Part shown: piece after piece, positions 56,440 to 64,000 of the stretch
Position numbering within the stretch: position 1 is the first letter of the stretch
How the letters are laid out: each line of letters begins with the position of its first letter
Origin: Pseudomonas kairouanensis
GTDB taxonomy: Bacteria > Pseudomonadota > Gammaproteobacteria > Pseudomonadales > Pseudomonadaceae
DNA length: 64,000 nucleotides
Direction of reading: 5' to 3'
NCBI RefSeq assembly: GCF_004682055.1
Contig: NZ_QUZU01000004.1
Location: forward strand, 62,001 to 126,000
Made by a program: the position numbers and the translations under genes
The notes under the pieces: model-generated
The model's database searches: none
Told to the model about the DNA's origin: nothing
What the model saw: only the letters and a program-made list of their open reading frames with translations

Positions 56440-56696
56440 TGGATCGCATCCGACTTGAACAGGATGTTTGGTACCGGCGCGGATTTGGAGGCGCATTCCT
56501 GCGGCCCCATGTAGCCGGTGCGTTCCTCTTCCGGCAGGTTCTGCATTTCCCAGGCGATCACCGCCTGCAGGGACAACTCGCGCTGCTCGGCGGTGAGCTT
56601 GCGGCCATCGGACCATTTGCCGATTTCCACGGCCAGCTTGAGGCTCTCGTAGATATCCGGGGTGATGTTTTCGATCATTTCAGCAAAAGAGGACAT
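56436..56696 (-). CDS. DUF1315 (YeaC-family) protein
   Basis: An 86-residue soluble protein: SSFAEMIENITPDIYESLKLAV opens it, GKWSDGRKLTAEQRE is in the middle, and it ends ILFKSDAIH. It matches the YeaC/DUF1315 family. The ATG at 56696 has a short AGAGG ahead of it. The stop overlaps the TTG start of the DUF2797 gene, so the two are coupled. Function unknown. Confidence 0.85.
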   Translation of the reverse strand: MSSFAEMIENITPDIYESLKLAVEIGKWSDGRKLTAEQRELSLQAVIAWEMQNLPEEERTGYMGPQECASKSAPVPNILFKSDAIH

Positions 56697-56710
56697 AAGG
56701 CTCTTCCTTA

Positions 56711-57580
56711 TCAAATGGAGGCTTTGCGGCGGTTGTAAAGCCCGCCCAGCAAACCCGTGAGGCAACCGATAACCAGGCCGCCCACATGGGCCGCGTTGGC
56801 GATTTCACCGAAGCCGATCATCGAGACCAGCCCCGACAGGCACAGCACCAGCCAGATCAGCATCATCGCCAGCACCCCACGGGGCAGGCGATAAGCCGGG
56901 TTTGGCGAGAGCAGTTGAAAGATCCAGCAATGCCCAAGCAGGCCGTAAAGCACGCCGGACAGGCCACCGAACAGGCTGGGGCCGCCATAGGCGTATTGAG
57001 CGTAATTGGACACCAGGCTGAACAACAGGGTCAGGCCCAACAGATTGATACTGCCCTGGCGCGCTTCGATGCGCCGTCCCAGCTCCCAGTACCACATGCC
57101 GTTCATGGCCAGGTGCAGGATGCCAAAGTGGATCAGCATCGGCGTGACCAGGCGCCACCACTGCCCCGACGCGAGCGTATCGGCCAGCGGGGTGAACTGG
57201 ATGTACTCGCCCAGGATGCGGAACGGCAGGAACGTCAGCCAGGCCATGGCTTGCAGGTTTTCCCCAAGCAAGGTCAAGGCGCCGACGATGAGGCTGGCAA
57301 GCAACACCCCCGCCGTGACCGGACTGTGGCGCACCTGCTGCACAAAACCTGGCCGGGCAATCGGGGCCTGCTCGGGAATATCCAGTTGCTGGTCCGGGTC
57401 ACCGGCGGGGAAGCGCTGGTACAGCACCCGCACGTCCTCGCTGATGGTTTCGGGCACCCACAACACTTGCTCACCCGCTTCCTCGCTGACGCGATGGGGC
57501 ACTTGCATGCGTTGCAGCAGCTTGACGAAGCCGCCCAGATCGACGCTCAGGGGCAGGCGTAATACAGCCACGGCACTCAT
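56711..57580 (-). CDS. Rhomboid-family intramembrane serine protease
   Basis: A 289-residue protein. An N-terminal cytoplasmic domain (1-95) precedes six transmembrane helices. The catalytic Ser is in GGLSGVLYGLLGH and the catalytic His in HVGGLVIGCLTG; the oxyanion-side NG motif is MAMNGMWYWELG-like (HLAMNGMWYW). It cleaves transmembrane proteins in the inner membrane; substrates are unknown. It overlaps the metallophosphoesterase gene by 4 bp (ATGA). Confidence 0.9.
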   Translation of the reverse strand: MSAVAVLRLPLSVDLGGFVKLLQRMQVPHRVSEEAGEQVLWVPETISEDVRVLYQRFPAGDPDQQLDIPEQAPIARPGFVQQVRHSPVTAGVLLASLIVGALTLLGENLQAMAWLTFLPFRILGEYIQFTPLADTLASGQWWRLVTPMLIHFGILHLAMNGMWYWELGRRIEARQGSINLLGLTLLFSLVSNYAQYAYGGPSLFGGLSGVLYGLLGHCWIFQLLSPNPAYRLPRGVLAMMLIWLVLCLSGLVSMIGFGEIANAAHVGGLVIGCLTGLLGGLYNRRKASI

Positions 57581-58548
57581 TTGATAGCCTCGGGCCGCTC
57601 AACGTCGACCCATACGAATTTGTTCGGATCCAGGCGGGTTTCCTGGTCCAGGCGATACGCCACCAGCTTGCCGTACAGCACCGCGCTGTAATCCAGGCAG
57701 GCCAGGTTCGCGCGGATCGGCGCCGGTTTACCGCTGCGCCAGTAATGGCCGACGAACAGCAACGGCTCATCCACGCCATAGCGCAGCAAGGAGCTTTTTT
57801 CTGTGGACGACAAGGGCGTGCGGGCTACCGGCTCGGGCAGCGCATCGGGCTGGAACACGATATCGCCGTAGGTTTTCGGGTCGTCTTCCCAGAATTTGGT
57901 GCGGAAAAACGAGCGGGTCAGGCCGTCGCCACCGGTGAGCGTGAGACCATCTGGCAGGCGCATATCGGTGCCCCGCAGCAGACGGTCGAAGGCGTTGCAG
58001 GCAAAACTGCCTGGCACGGCCGCGGCCTGCACGAAGTGCTGATCGATACAGCCATCCGGGAAGGTGGCGCGCAGCGGCTGGATAAAGCCGTCATCCCAGC
58101 ACGCGTGCACCACACGAAAACGCCCGGCGTCGACAAACAGCGGCATGTCGTAGAACCAGCCAAGGAAGTCGTGCCAGTCGCCAGGGTGATGCTCGAACTG
58201 GGTCAGGGTTTCGTGGATCAACCGCGCATGCCGTGGGTTGTGCTCGCGCACGAACTGTTTGCCACTGCCGGGCAGCGCGGGCGTGGTCCAGCCCAGCGCG
58301 TTGAATTCATGGTTGCCCATGATGCACAGCGCCTGGCCGGCCTCGGTCATGTCGTGGACAATATGCAGCGCCTCGCGAATCCTGGGGCCACGGTCGATGA
58401 TATCGCCCAGGAACACCGCCATCCGCGAGGGGTGGCGCCAGACGCCGCCCTGCTTGTGGTAACCCAGCTGGTCGAGCAAGTGCTCAAGGGTATGAGCGCA
58501 ACCGTGCACGTCACCAATCAGGTCGTAGCTACGCGCGGGATCGAGCAT
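57577..58548 (-). CDS. Metallophosphoesterase
   Basis: A 323-residue calcineurin-like phosphoesterase. Metal motifs: DLIGDVHGC (near residue 10), FLGDIIDRGP and IMGNHEFNALG, plus a later Asn/His set in GHYW. The closest functional relatives are bis(5'-nucleosyl)-tetraphosphatases and PrpE-like phosphatases, but the substrate is open. The ATG at 58548 overlaps the nadK stop (TGATG), so translation is coupled. Confidence 0.88.
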   Translation of the reverse strand: MLDPARSYDLIGDVHGCAHTLEHLLDQLGYHKQGGVWRHPSRMAVFLGDIIDRGPRIREALHIVHDMTEAGQALCIMGNHEFNALGWTTPALPGSGKQFVREHNPRHARLIHETLTQFEHHPGDWHDFLGWFYDMPLFVDAGRFRVVHACWDDGFIQPLRATFPDGCIDQHFVQAAAVPGSFACNAFDRLLRGTDMRLPDGLTLTGGDGLTRSFFRTKFWEDDPKTYGDIVFQPDALPEPVARTPLSSTEKSSLLRYGVDEPLLFVGHYWRSGKPAPIRANLACLDYSAVLYGKLVAYRLDQETRLDPNKFVWVDVERPEAIK

Positions 58549-59438
58549 CAGTCGCCTCCACCCCCCAAGCGGCTGCCCCAGCCCAGCTTGGTGCGGCACA
58601 CTTCGTAGTAATTGTGGTCCAGCGGGTGGATCAACCGCAGTTTCTGCGCCTTCTTGCTCACGGTGATGGTGTCACCGGGGGCACAGGTGAAATGGTTCTG
58701 CCCGTCGCAGGACACTTGCGGATAGATCTGCATGTCTTTGGACACCACGATTTTCAGCTCACTGTTGCCATCGACCACAATCGGCCGGCTGGACAACATA
58801 TGGGGGTACATCGGCACGATCACAATGGCATCGAGCTTGGGATGCATGATCGGGCCACCCGCCGACAGGGCATAGGCCGTGGACCCGGTAGGCGTGGCGA
58901 CGATCAGGCCGTCGGCCTTCTGGCTGCACACGAACTGGCCGTCGATATACAGCTCGAACTCGATCATCCGCGTGGACTTGCCGGGATGCAGCACCACATC
59001 ATTAAGCGCATCGCCCTGGCCGATGGCTTCACCGTGACGGCGCACTTCGGCTTGCAGCAGGAAGCGGTTTTCCACCAGGTAATGGCCGTCGAGTACCTTG
59101 GCCACTTCGACTTCCAGCTCATCCGGGCGGATATCGGTGAGGAACCCCAGGCTGCCCCGGTTGATCCCCAGCACCGGCACATTGTGCCGCGCCAAGGCCC
59201 GGGCCGCGCCGAGCAGGCTGCCATCGCCGCCCACCACAATGACCATGTCGCAGACTTCGCCAAGCATCTTGCGCGACGAGGTTTGCAGGCCGTGGCCCGG
59301 CAGGATTTCGGCGATGGTGTCTTCGAGGATCACATGCAGGTGGCGTTCCAGCAGGAATTTTTTCAGCCGGCGGACGGTGTCCAACACCTGGGTACTGCCC
59401 AGGCGACCGATAATGCCGATATTGCGAAATTGCTCCAT
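58548..59438 (-). CDS. nadK: NAD kinase
   Basis: A 296-residue ATP-NAD kinase. The catalytic GGDGS lies at 70-74 (VVGGDGSLLGAAR), followed by GINRGSLGFLTDI, the NDVVLHPG segment and ATPTGSTAYALSAGGPI. AGGAG stands four bases before the ATG. It phosphorylates NAD to NADP. First gene of a leftward cluster of seven closely packed genes down to the ZapE-like ATPase. Confidence 0.95.
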   Translation of the reverse strand: MEQFRNIGIIGRLGSTQVLDTVRRLKKFLLERHLHVILEDTIAEILPGHGLQTSSRKMLGEVCDMVIVVGGDGSLLGAARALARHNVPVLGINRGSLGFLTDIRPDELEVEVAKVLDGHYLVENRFLLQAEVRRHGEAIGQGDALNDVVLHPGKSTRMIEFELYIDGQFVCSQKADGLIVATPTGSTAYALSAGGPIMHPKLDAIVIVPMYPHMLSSRPIVVDGNSELKIVVSKDMQIYPQVSCDGQNHFTCAPGDTITVSKKAQKLRLIHPLDHNYYEVCRTKLGWGSRLGGGGD

Positions 59439-59581
59439 GGGGCTCCTGCGGGCTTTGGGTGTGGCAAAAACAAGGATTATGGGCGAAAGGCCGCCCCAGG
59501 CAAAATCCTTTGTCGCCGTGAAGCCTTGATGACAATGGTTCTCAGCCCCCTGGGCGGCGGTTAAACGGCTATGCTCGGACC

Positions 59582-60529
59582 ATGACTGTGTTCCCGGATT
59601 TGCACAACCTGCCCCGCCAACTGCGCCACCCCGAGGTGCGCGACCTGGCGTGGGTGATGCTTGCCCCACCGATGCTGGCGCAGACACCGTGGTCGCAACG
59701 CCATCCGCTGGCCGGCAGCGACTGGGTGCAGGCGCCCGATCGCCTGGAGCACTGGTTGCGCACCCTGGATCAAGACAGCAGCGCCCTGCTGCATTGGCTG
59801 AGCCAGGCACGTACCCGACGCCTGGGCCTCTATTACGAGCGCTTGTGGCAGTTTGCGGTGCAGCATGCGCCAGGGGTGGAACTGATCGCCGCCAACCTGC
59901 CGATCCGCCGCGCCGGGCATACCCTGGGCGAGTTGGATATGCTGATCCGCGACCGCGATGGGGTGCATCACCTTGAACTGGCGATCAAGCTTTACCTGGG
60001 GCCGCAGGACGGCGACGGTGAGAACACGGCGTTATGGTTGGGACCGGGCTGCCATGATCGGCTGAACCGCAAGCTGGCCCACCTGGCCCAACACCAACTG
60101 CCGATCTCTGCCCGCACCGAAAGCCGTGAAGCCTTGGCGGCGTTGGATATCCAGCAGTTCGATGCGCATTTGTGGCTGGGTGGGTATTTGCTGTATCCCT
60201 GGCCTGGCCAAGCCCAAGCACCGGCGGGTGCGCATCCGCAGCATTTGCGTGGGCGCTGGTTGCATCAGCGGGATTGGCGAGCGTTTGCCAGCAGTAGCGC
60301 GCCTGGCCGCTGGCAACCGCTACCGCGCCATGCCTGGCTGGCGCCGGCGCATTACCCGGCGGATGAGGTGTGGAGCGAAGAAAGGATGCACGACTGGCTG
60401 GCCGAGCTGGACCCGATGGCTCCTGCACAGTTATTGGTGCGAATGGTTCAAGTAGGTGAGGACTGGGAAGAAGCCGAGCGGTTGTTTCTGGTGGCGGATC
60501 TTTGGCCGAATGTGCCGGGGGTTGGCTGA
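59582..60529 (+). CDS. DUF1853 family protein
   Basis: A 315-residue soluble protein. Recognisable family features are [17 protein letters not shown] at the start, [38 protein letters not shown] and the ending [15 protein letters not shown]. The E-x-D...E-x-A-I-K-L-Y pattern looks like a PD-(D/E)XK nuclease-type core, but the biochemical role is not known to me. It is divergent from nadK and followed by a REPIN. Confidence 0.82.
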   Translation: MTVFPDLHNLPRQLRHPEVRDLAWVMLAPPMLAQTPWSQRHPLAGSDWVQAPDRLEHWLRTLDQDSSALLHWLSQARTRRLGLYYERLWQFAVQHAPGVELIAANLPIRRAGHTLGELDMLIRDRDGVHHLELAIKLYLGPQDGDGENTALWLGPGCHDRLNRKLAHLAQHQLPISARTESREALAALDIQQFDAHLWLGGYLLYPWPGQAQAPAGAHPQHLRGRWLHQRDWRAFASSSAPGRWQPLPRHAWLAPAHYPADEVWSEERMHDWLAELDPMAPAQLLVRMVQVGEDWEEAERLFLVADLWPNVPGVG

Positions 60530-60554
60530 GGTTTTTGTGCTGGGTTCAAGGGCC

Positions 60555-60639
60555 CTATCGGGGGCAAGCCCCCTCCCACACTGACTGCATTCCAACATTG
60601 AAACTCGGTCAAATGTGGGAGGGGGCTTGCCCCCGATAG
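60555..60639. repeat. REPIN, GGGGGCTTGCCCCCGAT class
   Basis: Intact pair of inverted REP units in 85 bp, between DUF1853 and the cobaltochelatase VWA gene (convergent). Its left unit matches the reconstructed empty site at 8457-8472 plus 8638-8646. Confidence 0.93.
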
Positions 60640-60653
60640 AGCCGGTGCAGGCA

Positions 60654-61256
60654 CTACAAGCTATCGATATGCCGATAGTCCAACTGCAACCCAACCGCCA
60701 ATTCCTGAGCCCGACCTAACCTGATGGGGCCGCGCTCGATGTCCACCAGCAACCCCGGACACGCCAACAGCGGCAATCCGGCGATATCCTTGAGTCGCCC
60801 ATCGGTAATCACCAGCAACCGCTGCTGCTCGGCCGGATAGCGCTTACGCCGCGCCGCCAGCCAATCACCCGCCTCGCTCAGCGCCGCCAGCAATGGCGTG
60901 CCACCCCCGGCGCCAAGCTGATCCAACCAACCGACCAGGCCTTTCGCAGCTTTCAAGCCTTGAACCTGCCATTTCGGCGCCTGCCCGCTGGCCGTCAACA
61001 ACGCCATGCGCGCCCGCTGGCGATACGCATCGTCAAACAACTGCGCCAGCAAGCCTTTGGCATCTGTCATTGCACGATGGCGCCGGGTAGACGCCGAGGC
61101 ATCGACAATCACCAGCCACAACTCATGGGCGCAGCGACTGCGCAGGTGAAAGAGCAAATCCTCACGGCTGTGCGGTCGGCCACCGAGTAACGTGCCGGGC
61201 CAATTGATCGAGCCCTGCTGTGCGCTGCGCGCCTTGCCTTGCCTGCCTCTGTCCAA
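60654..61256 (-). CDS. VWA-domain protein, probable cobaltochelatase subunit (ChlD/CobT-like)
   Basis: A ~200-residue protein consisting of a basic N-terminus and one von Willebrand A domain. The MIDAS motif is VIVDASAST; further metal ligands fall in GGGTPLL and VITDGRLKD. It lies directly behind an AAA+ chelatase subunit and cobN, so it likely provides the CobT/ChlD function of cobalt insertion. No ATG fits: a TTG at 61256 is given, yet the frame stays open into the upstream gene (LGIRPRPDAG...), so the true start may overlap it. Far shorter than CobT or ChlD. Confidence 0.75.
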   Translation of the reverse strand: MDRGRQGKARSAQQGSINWPGTLLGGRPHSREDLLFHLRSRCAHELWLVIVDASASTRRHRAMTDAKGLLAQLFDDAYRQRARMALLTASGQAPKWQVQGLKAAKGLVGWLDQLGAGGGTPLLAALSEAGDWLAARRKRYPAEQQRLLVITDGRLKDIAGLPLLACPGLLVDIERGPIRLGRAQELAVGLQLDYRHIDSL

Positions 61257-61309
61257 CCGGCCCGCCTTGGGCCGCGCATCCGCCCCCGCGTCAGGTCGAG
61301 GACGGATGC

Positions 61310-62308
61310 CTAGGGCTTTTTTGGCCAGGTGGGCACTTCACGCCGCGCCCCCGTGGGCAGCGCCGGTGCGGGCATATCGCCCCACTGGCCCTGGCCGGGA
61401 GATGTGTCGGAAGGTTGCGGCGCTTGCCCTTGGCTGGGCGGGTTGGCCGGAGGCGATTGTTCCTGGCGACGATGGCGCAGGGCGAATTCGGCCACCGCTT
61501 CGATATCTTCTTCGGCGATGGCACTGGCGCCGCGCCACGCCGCATGGGCCCTGGCGCCGCGCAGCCAGACCAGGTCCGCACGCAAGCCGTCGACGCCAGC
61601 GGCAAAACAACGCTCGGTGATCTGGGCCAGGGCCTGGTCATCCAACTCGATACTGTCCAGCCGTGCCCGTGCCTGGGTGCAGCGTTCGCGCAATACCGCT
61701 TGCGGCTCGGCCCATTGCGCGCAGAACCCGGCCGGATCGCTGTCGAAATCCAGGCGACGCCGGATGATCTGCCCACGCTCGGCCGGCAAGGTCTGCCCGC
61801 TCAACGCCACGTTGAAACCAAAGCGGTCGAGCAGTTGCGGACGCAGCTCGCCCTCCTCTGGGTTCATGGTGCCGATCAGCACGAAACGCGCCGCGTGACG
61901 ATGGGAAATGCCGTCACGCTCGATCAGGTTGGTACCGCTGGCGGCCACGTCCAGCAGCACATCCACAAGGTGATCGGCCAGCAGGTTGACTTCATCGACG
62001 TACAACACGCCGCCATCGGCCTTGGCCAGCACGCCGGGAGAGAACTGCGCCCGGCCTTCACCCAGCGCTGCATCCAGGTCCAGGGTGCCCACCAGGCGTT
62101 CTTCGGTAGCGCCTAACGGCAAGGTCACGAACTGGCCGCTGGCCAACAGATCTGCCAGCCCCCGCGCCAGCGTGGACTTGGCCATGCCGCGCGGGCCTTC
62201 GATCAGCACACCGCCGATCCTGGGGTCGATGGCGGTCAGGCACAGCGCCAGTTTCAACGCATCGGCGCCGACCACAGCGGACAGCGGGAAATGGGGGGTA
62301 TCGGTCAT
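61310..62308 (-). CDS. AAA+ ATPase, ChlI/CobS-like chelatase subunit
   Basis: A 332-residue magnesium-chelatase-type AAA+ protein. Walker A is IEGPRGMAKSTLARG (a Met-Ala variant of GxGKS), Walker B GGVLYVDEVNLL, and the sensor region IGTMNPEEGELRPQLLDRFG. The last ~60 residues are Pro/Gln/Gly-rich. The ATG at 62308 overlaps the cobN stop (TGATG). It should power CobN together with the VWA protein during aerobic cobalamin synthesis. Confidence 0.85.
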   Translation of the reverse strand: MTDTPHFPLSAVVGADALKLALCLTAIDPRIGGVLIEGPRGMAKSTLARGLADLLASGQFVTLPLGATEERLVGTLDLDAALGEGRAQFSPGVLAKADGGVLYVDEVNLLADHLVDVLLDVAASGTNLIERDGISHRHAARFVLIGTMNPEEGELRPQLLDRFGFNVALSGQTLPAERGQIIRRRLDFDSDPAGFCAQWAEPQAVLRERCTQARARLDSIELDDQALAQITERCFAAGVDGLRADLVWLRGARAHAAWRGASAIAEEDIEAVAEFALRHRRQEQSPPANPPSQGQAPQPSDTSPGQGQWGDMPAPALPTGARREVPTWPKKP

Positions 62309-64000
62309 CAGCTGTCTTCTTCTATATCCAGCAACAGGTTTTCCAAGGCCTCGCGGTACGCTCCCGGCTCCTGCCACATGCCGCGCTGCTGGGCTTCGAG
62401 CATGCGCTCGGTCATATCCCGCAGGGCATCAGGGTTGTGCTGCTGCACAAAGGCCCGGGTGTCGGGGTCGAGCAAGTAGGCATCGGCAAGCAAGGCATAT
62501 TGGTGGTCATCGATCAGCGCAGTGGTGGCGTCGAAGGCGAACAGGTTGTCCACCGTCGCTGCCATCTCGAAGGCGCCTTTATAGCCATGGCGCTTCACAC
62601 CGTCGATCCACTTGGGGTTGGCGGCGCGGGAGCGGATGACCCGGTTGAGCTCTTCCTTCAAGGTGCGGATCTTTGGCAAGTCCGGCTGGCTGTGGTCGCC
62701 ATGGTAGCTGGCGGCTTTGTCGCCACTGAGGGTTTCTACCGCAGCAAGCATGCCGCCCTGGAATTGGTAGTAGTCATTGGAGTCGAGCAAGTCGTGCTCG
62801 CGGTTGTCCTGGTTCTGCAACACCGCCTGGACCTGGCTCAAGCGCTGGGCAAATTGTTCGCGGGCGGCGGTGCCTTCGTCGGAGCCCCCATACGCATAGC
62901 CGCCCCAGTTCAGGTATACCTCGGCCAAATCCTCGCGGCTTTGCCACAAGCGACCGTCAACCGCGCCCTGCACGCCAGCACCATAAGCGCCGGGCTTGGC
63001 CCCGAAGATGCGCCAGCCGGCCTGTTTTGCCGCCGCCTCCTCGTCCAGGCCCGAGTTGAGCAGCGCCTCACGCTCGCTGCGCACCTTGGCCGCCAGCGGG
63101 TTCATATCATCTGGTTCATCCAGCGCAGCCACTGCTTGCACCGCCGCGTCGAACAGGCGGATCAGATTGGCGAAGGCATCGCGGAAAAATCCTGACACCC
63201 GCAGCGTCACGTCCACCCGCGGGCGGTCCAGCAAACTGATGGGCAGGATTTCAAAGTCATCCACCCGCTGGCTGCCCGTAGCCCACACCGGACGCACCCC
63301 CATCAGCGCCATGGCCTGGGCGATGTCGTCACCACCGGTGCGCATGGTGGCGGTACCCCACACCGACAGGCCGAGTTGACGCAGGTGGTCGCCGTGGTCT
63401 TGCAGGTGGCGTTCAAGAATCAGGTTGGCGGATTGAAATCCAATGCGCCACGCGGTGGTGGTGGGCAGGTTGCGCACGTCCACGGTGAAGAAATTGCGGC
63501 CCGTGGGCAACACATCCAGGCGCCCACGACTCGGTGCGCCACTGGGGCCAGCGGGTACGAAACGACCGCCGAGGGCGTCCAGCAAACCACGCATTTCCGC
63601 CGGGCCGCAGGCATCCAGACGCGGTGCGACGACAATGCGCAGGCTTTCAATCACCGCTTTTACATCCTCCCAGCCGGGCTCTTCCAGCTGTTCAAGCGGC
63701 CCTTCCAGCGCCTGCTCGATCATGCGCGCCGCGTATAACTCCAGGCGCTCACGGGTGTCACCGGCGGTACGCCACACTTGCGCGTCGATCTTCTGGAGTA
63801 CCTGCGGGCGGCGACCGGTCCAGGGTTCGGACAGCGCACAATCCAACGGGTCAAAACCCAGCTCGAAGGCCTTGGCCAATACCCGCAACAGGCTCGATTG
63901 CGCACCCCGGCCATCGCCTCGGGGGATGCGCAGCAAGGCCAGCAAGGTGTCGATACGCAGGCGGCCTTGGGGCGATTCGCCAAAAACATGCAGGCCGTCG
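62308..64000 (-). CDS. cobN: Cobaltochelatase subunit CobN (C-terminal part, runs off window)
   Basis: About 563 residues from the C-terminus of CobN; the frame is open through position 64000 (DGLHVFGESPQGRLRIDTLL), so the 5' end lies outside. Recognisable CobN segments: NLPTTTAWRIGFQSANLILERH, WGTATMRTGGDDIAQAMALMG, RVDVTLRVSGFFRDAF, GAYGAGVQGAVD and the C-terminal WIDGVKRHGYKGAFEMAATVDNLFAFD. CobN is the large subunit that inserts cobalt into hydrogenobyrinate diamide. Coupled to the downstream AAA+ gene. Confidence 0.95.
   Translation of the reverse strand, partial: DGLHVFGESPQGRLRIDTLLALLRIPRGDGRGAQSSLLRVLAKAFELGFDPLDCALSEPWTGRRPQVLQKIDAQVWRTAGDTRERLELYAARMIEQALEGPLEQLEEPGWEDVKAVIESLRIVVAPRLDACGPAEMRGLLDALGGRFVPAGPSGAPSRGRLDVLPTGRNFFTVDVRNLPTTTAWRIGFQSANLILERHLQDHGDHLRQLGLSVWGTATMRTGGDDIAQAMALMGVRPVWATGSQRVDDFEILPISLLDRPRVDVTLRVSGFFRDAFANLIRLFDAAVQAVAALDEPDDMNPLAAKVRSEREALLNSGLDEEAAAKQAGWRIFGAKPGAYGAGVQGAVDGRLWQSREDLAEVYLNWGGYAYGGSDEGTAAREQFAQRLSQVQAVLQNQDNREHDLLDSNDYYQFQGGMLAAVETLSGDKAASYHGDHSQPDLPKIRTLKEELNRVIRSRAANPKWIDGVKRHGYKGAFEMAATVDNLFAFDATTALIDDHQYALLADAYLLDPDTRAFVQQHNPDALRDMTERMLEAQQRGMWQEPGAYREALENLLLDIEEDS

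Overview
The window comes from a Pseudomonas chromosome, most likely the P. fluorescens species complex. Four things point there: GC-rich core genes; a ptxS-kguEKTD ketogluconate operon with perfect TGAAACCGGTTTCA operators; a complete fapABCDEF functional-amyloid operon; and many REP/REPIN elements of two sequence classes (core GAGCTTGCTCGCGA and core GGGGGCTTGCCCCCGAT). I saw no rRNA, tRNA, CRISPR array, prophage or transposase gene.

Layout. 0.1-1.85 kb: a secreted DUF3455 protein, then an ECF sigma factor translationally coupled to an RskA-type anti-sigma factor. 1.85-8.4 kb: an RstAB-like two-component pair divergent from an RND efflux operon (adaptor plus pump, no outer-membrane channel), followed by a nested REPIN/MITE-like structure. 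8.7-9.35 kb: DUF1345 membrane protein. 9.4-17.4 kb: an accessory block with visibly lower GC, holding a duplicated jelly-roll protein, a small hypothetical, an autotransporter and two paralogous ~650-residue beta-rich proteins of unknown function. 17.6-22.8 kb: ptxS and kguEKTD, which import 2-ketogluconate, phosphorylate it and reduce it to 6-phosphogluconate. 23-31 kb: chemoreceptor, NCS2 nucleobase permease, LEA-type lipoprotein, acetyltransferase, nitrilase with divergent LysR regulator, YqjD-type protein and dpkA. 31.4-36.5 kb: a 1717-residue dermonecrotic-toxin-like protein with four internal repeats and a C-terminal HEXXH motif. 36.5-43 kb: PepSY protein, an orphan FecR-type anti-sigma regulator and fapA-F, with an apparent intrinsic terminator between fapC and fapD. 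43-51.7 kb: sigma-54 activator, a coupled gnd-zwf-HAD operon, a CptA-like phosphoethanolamine transferase and small proteins. 51.8-59.4 kb: a tightly packed leftward cluster nadK, metallophosphoesterase, rhomboid, DUF1315, DUF2797, pepN and a ZapE-like ATPase. 59.6-64 kb: DUF1853, then the cobaltochelatase genes (VWA subunit, AAA+ subunit and the C-terminal part of cobN, which runs off the window).

The least ordinary items are the MITE-like insertion into a REP sequence (the empty site is visible elsewhere in the window), the large repeat-built toxin-like protein, the accessory block at 9.4-17.4 kb, and the regulatory layout of the fap locus. Family names come from recognising sequence motifs by eye; no database search was run.
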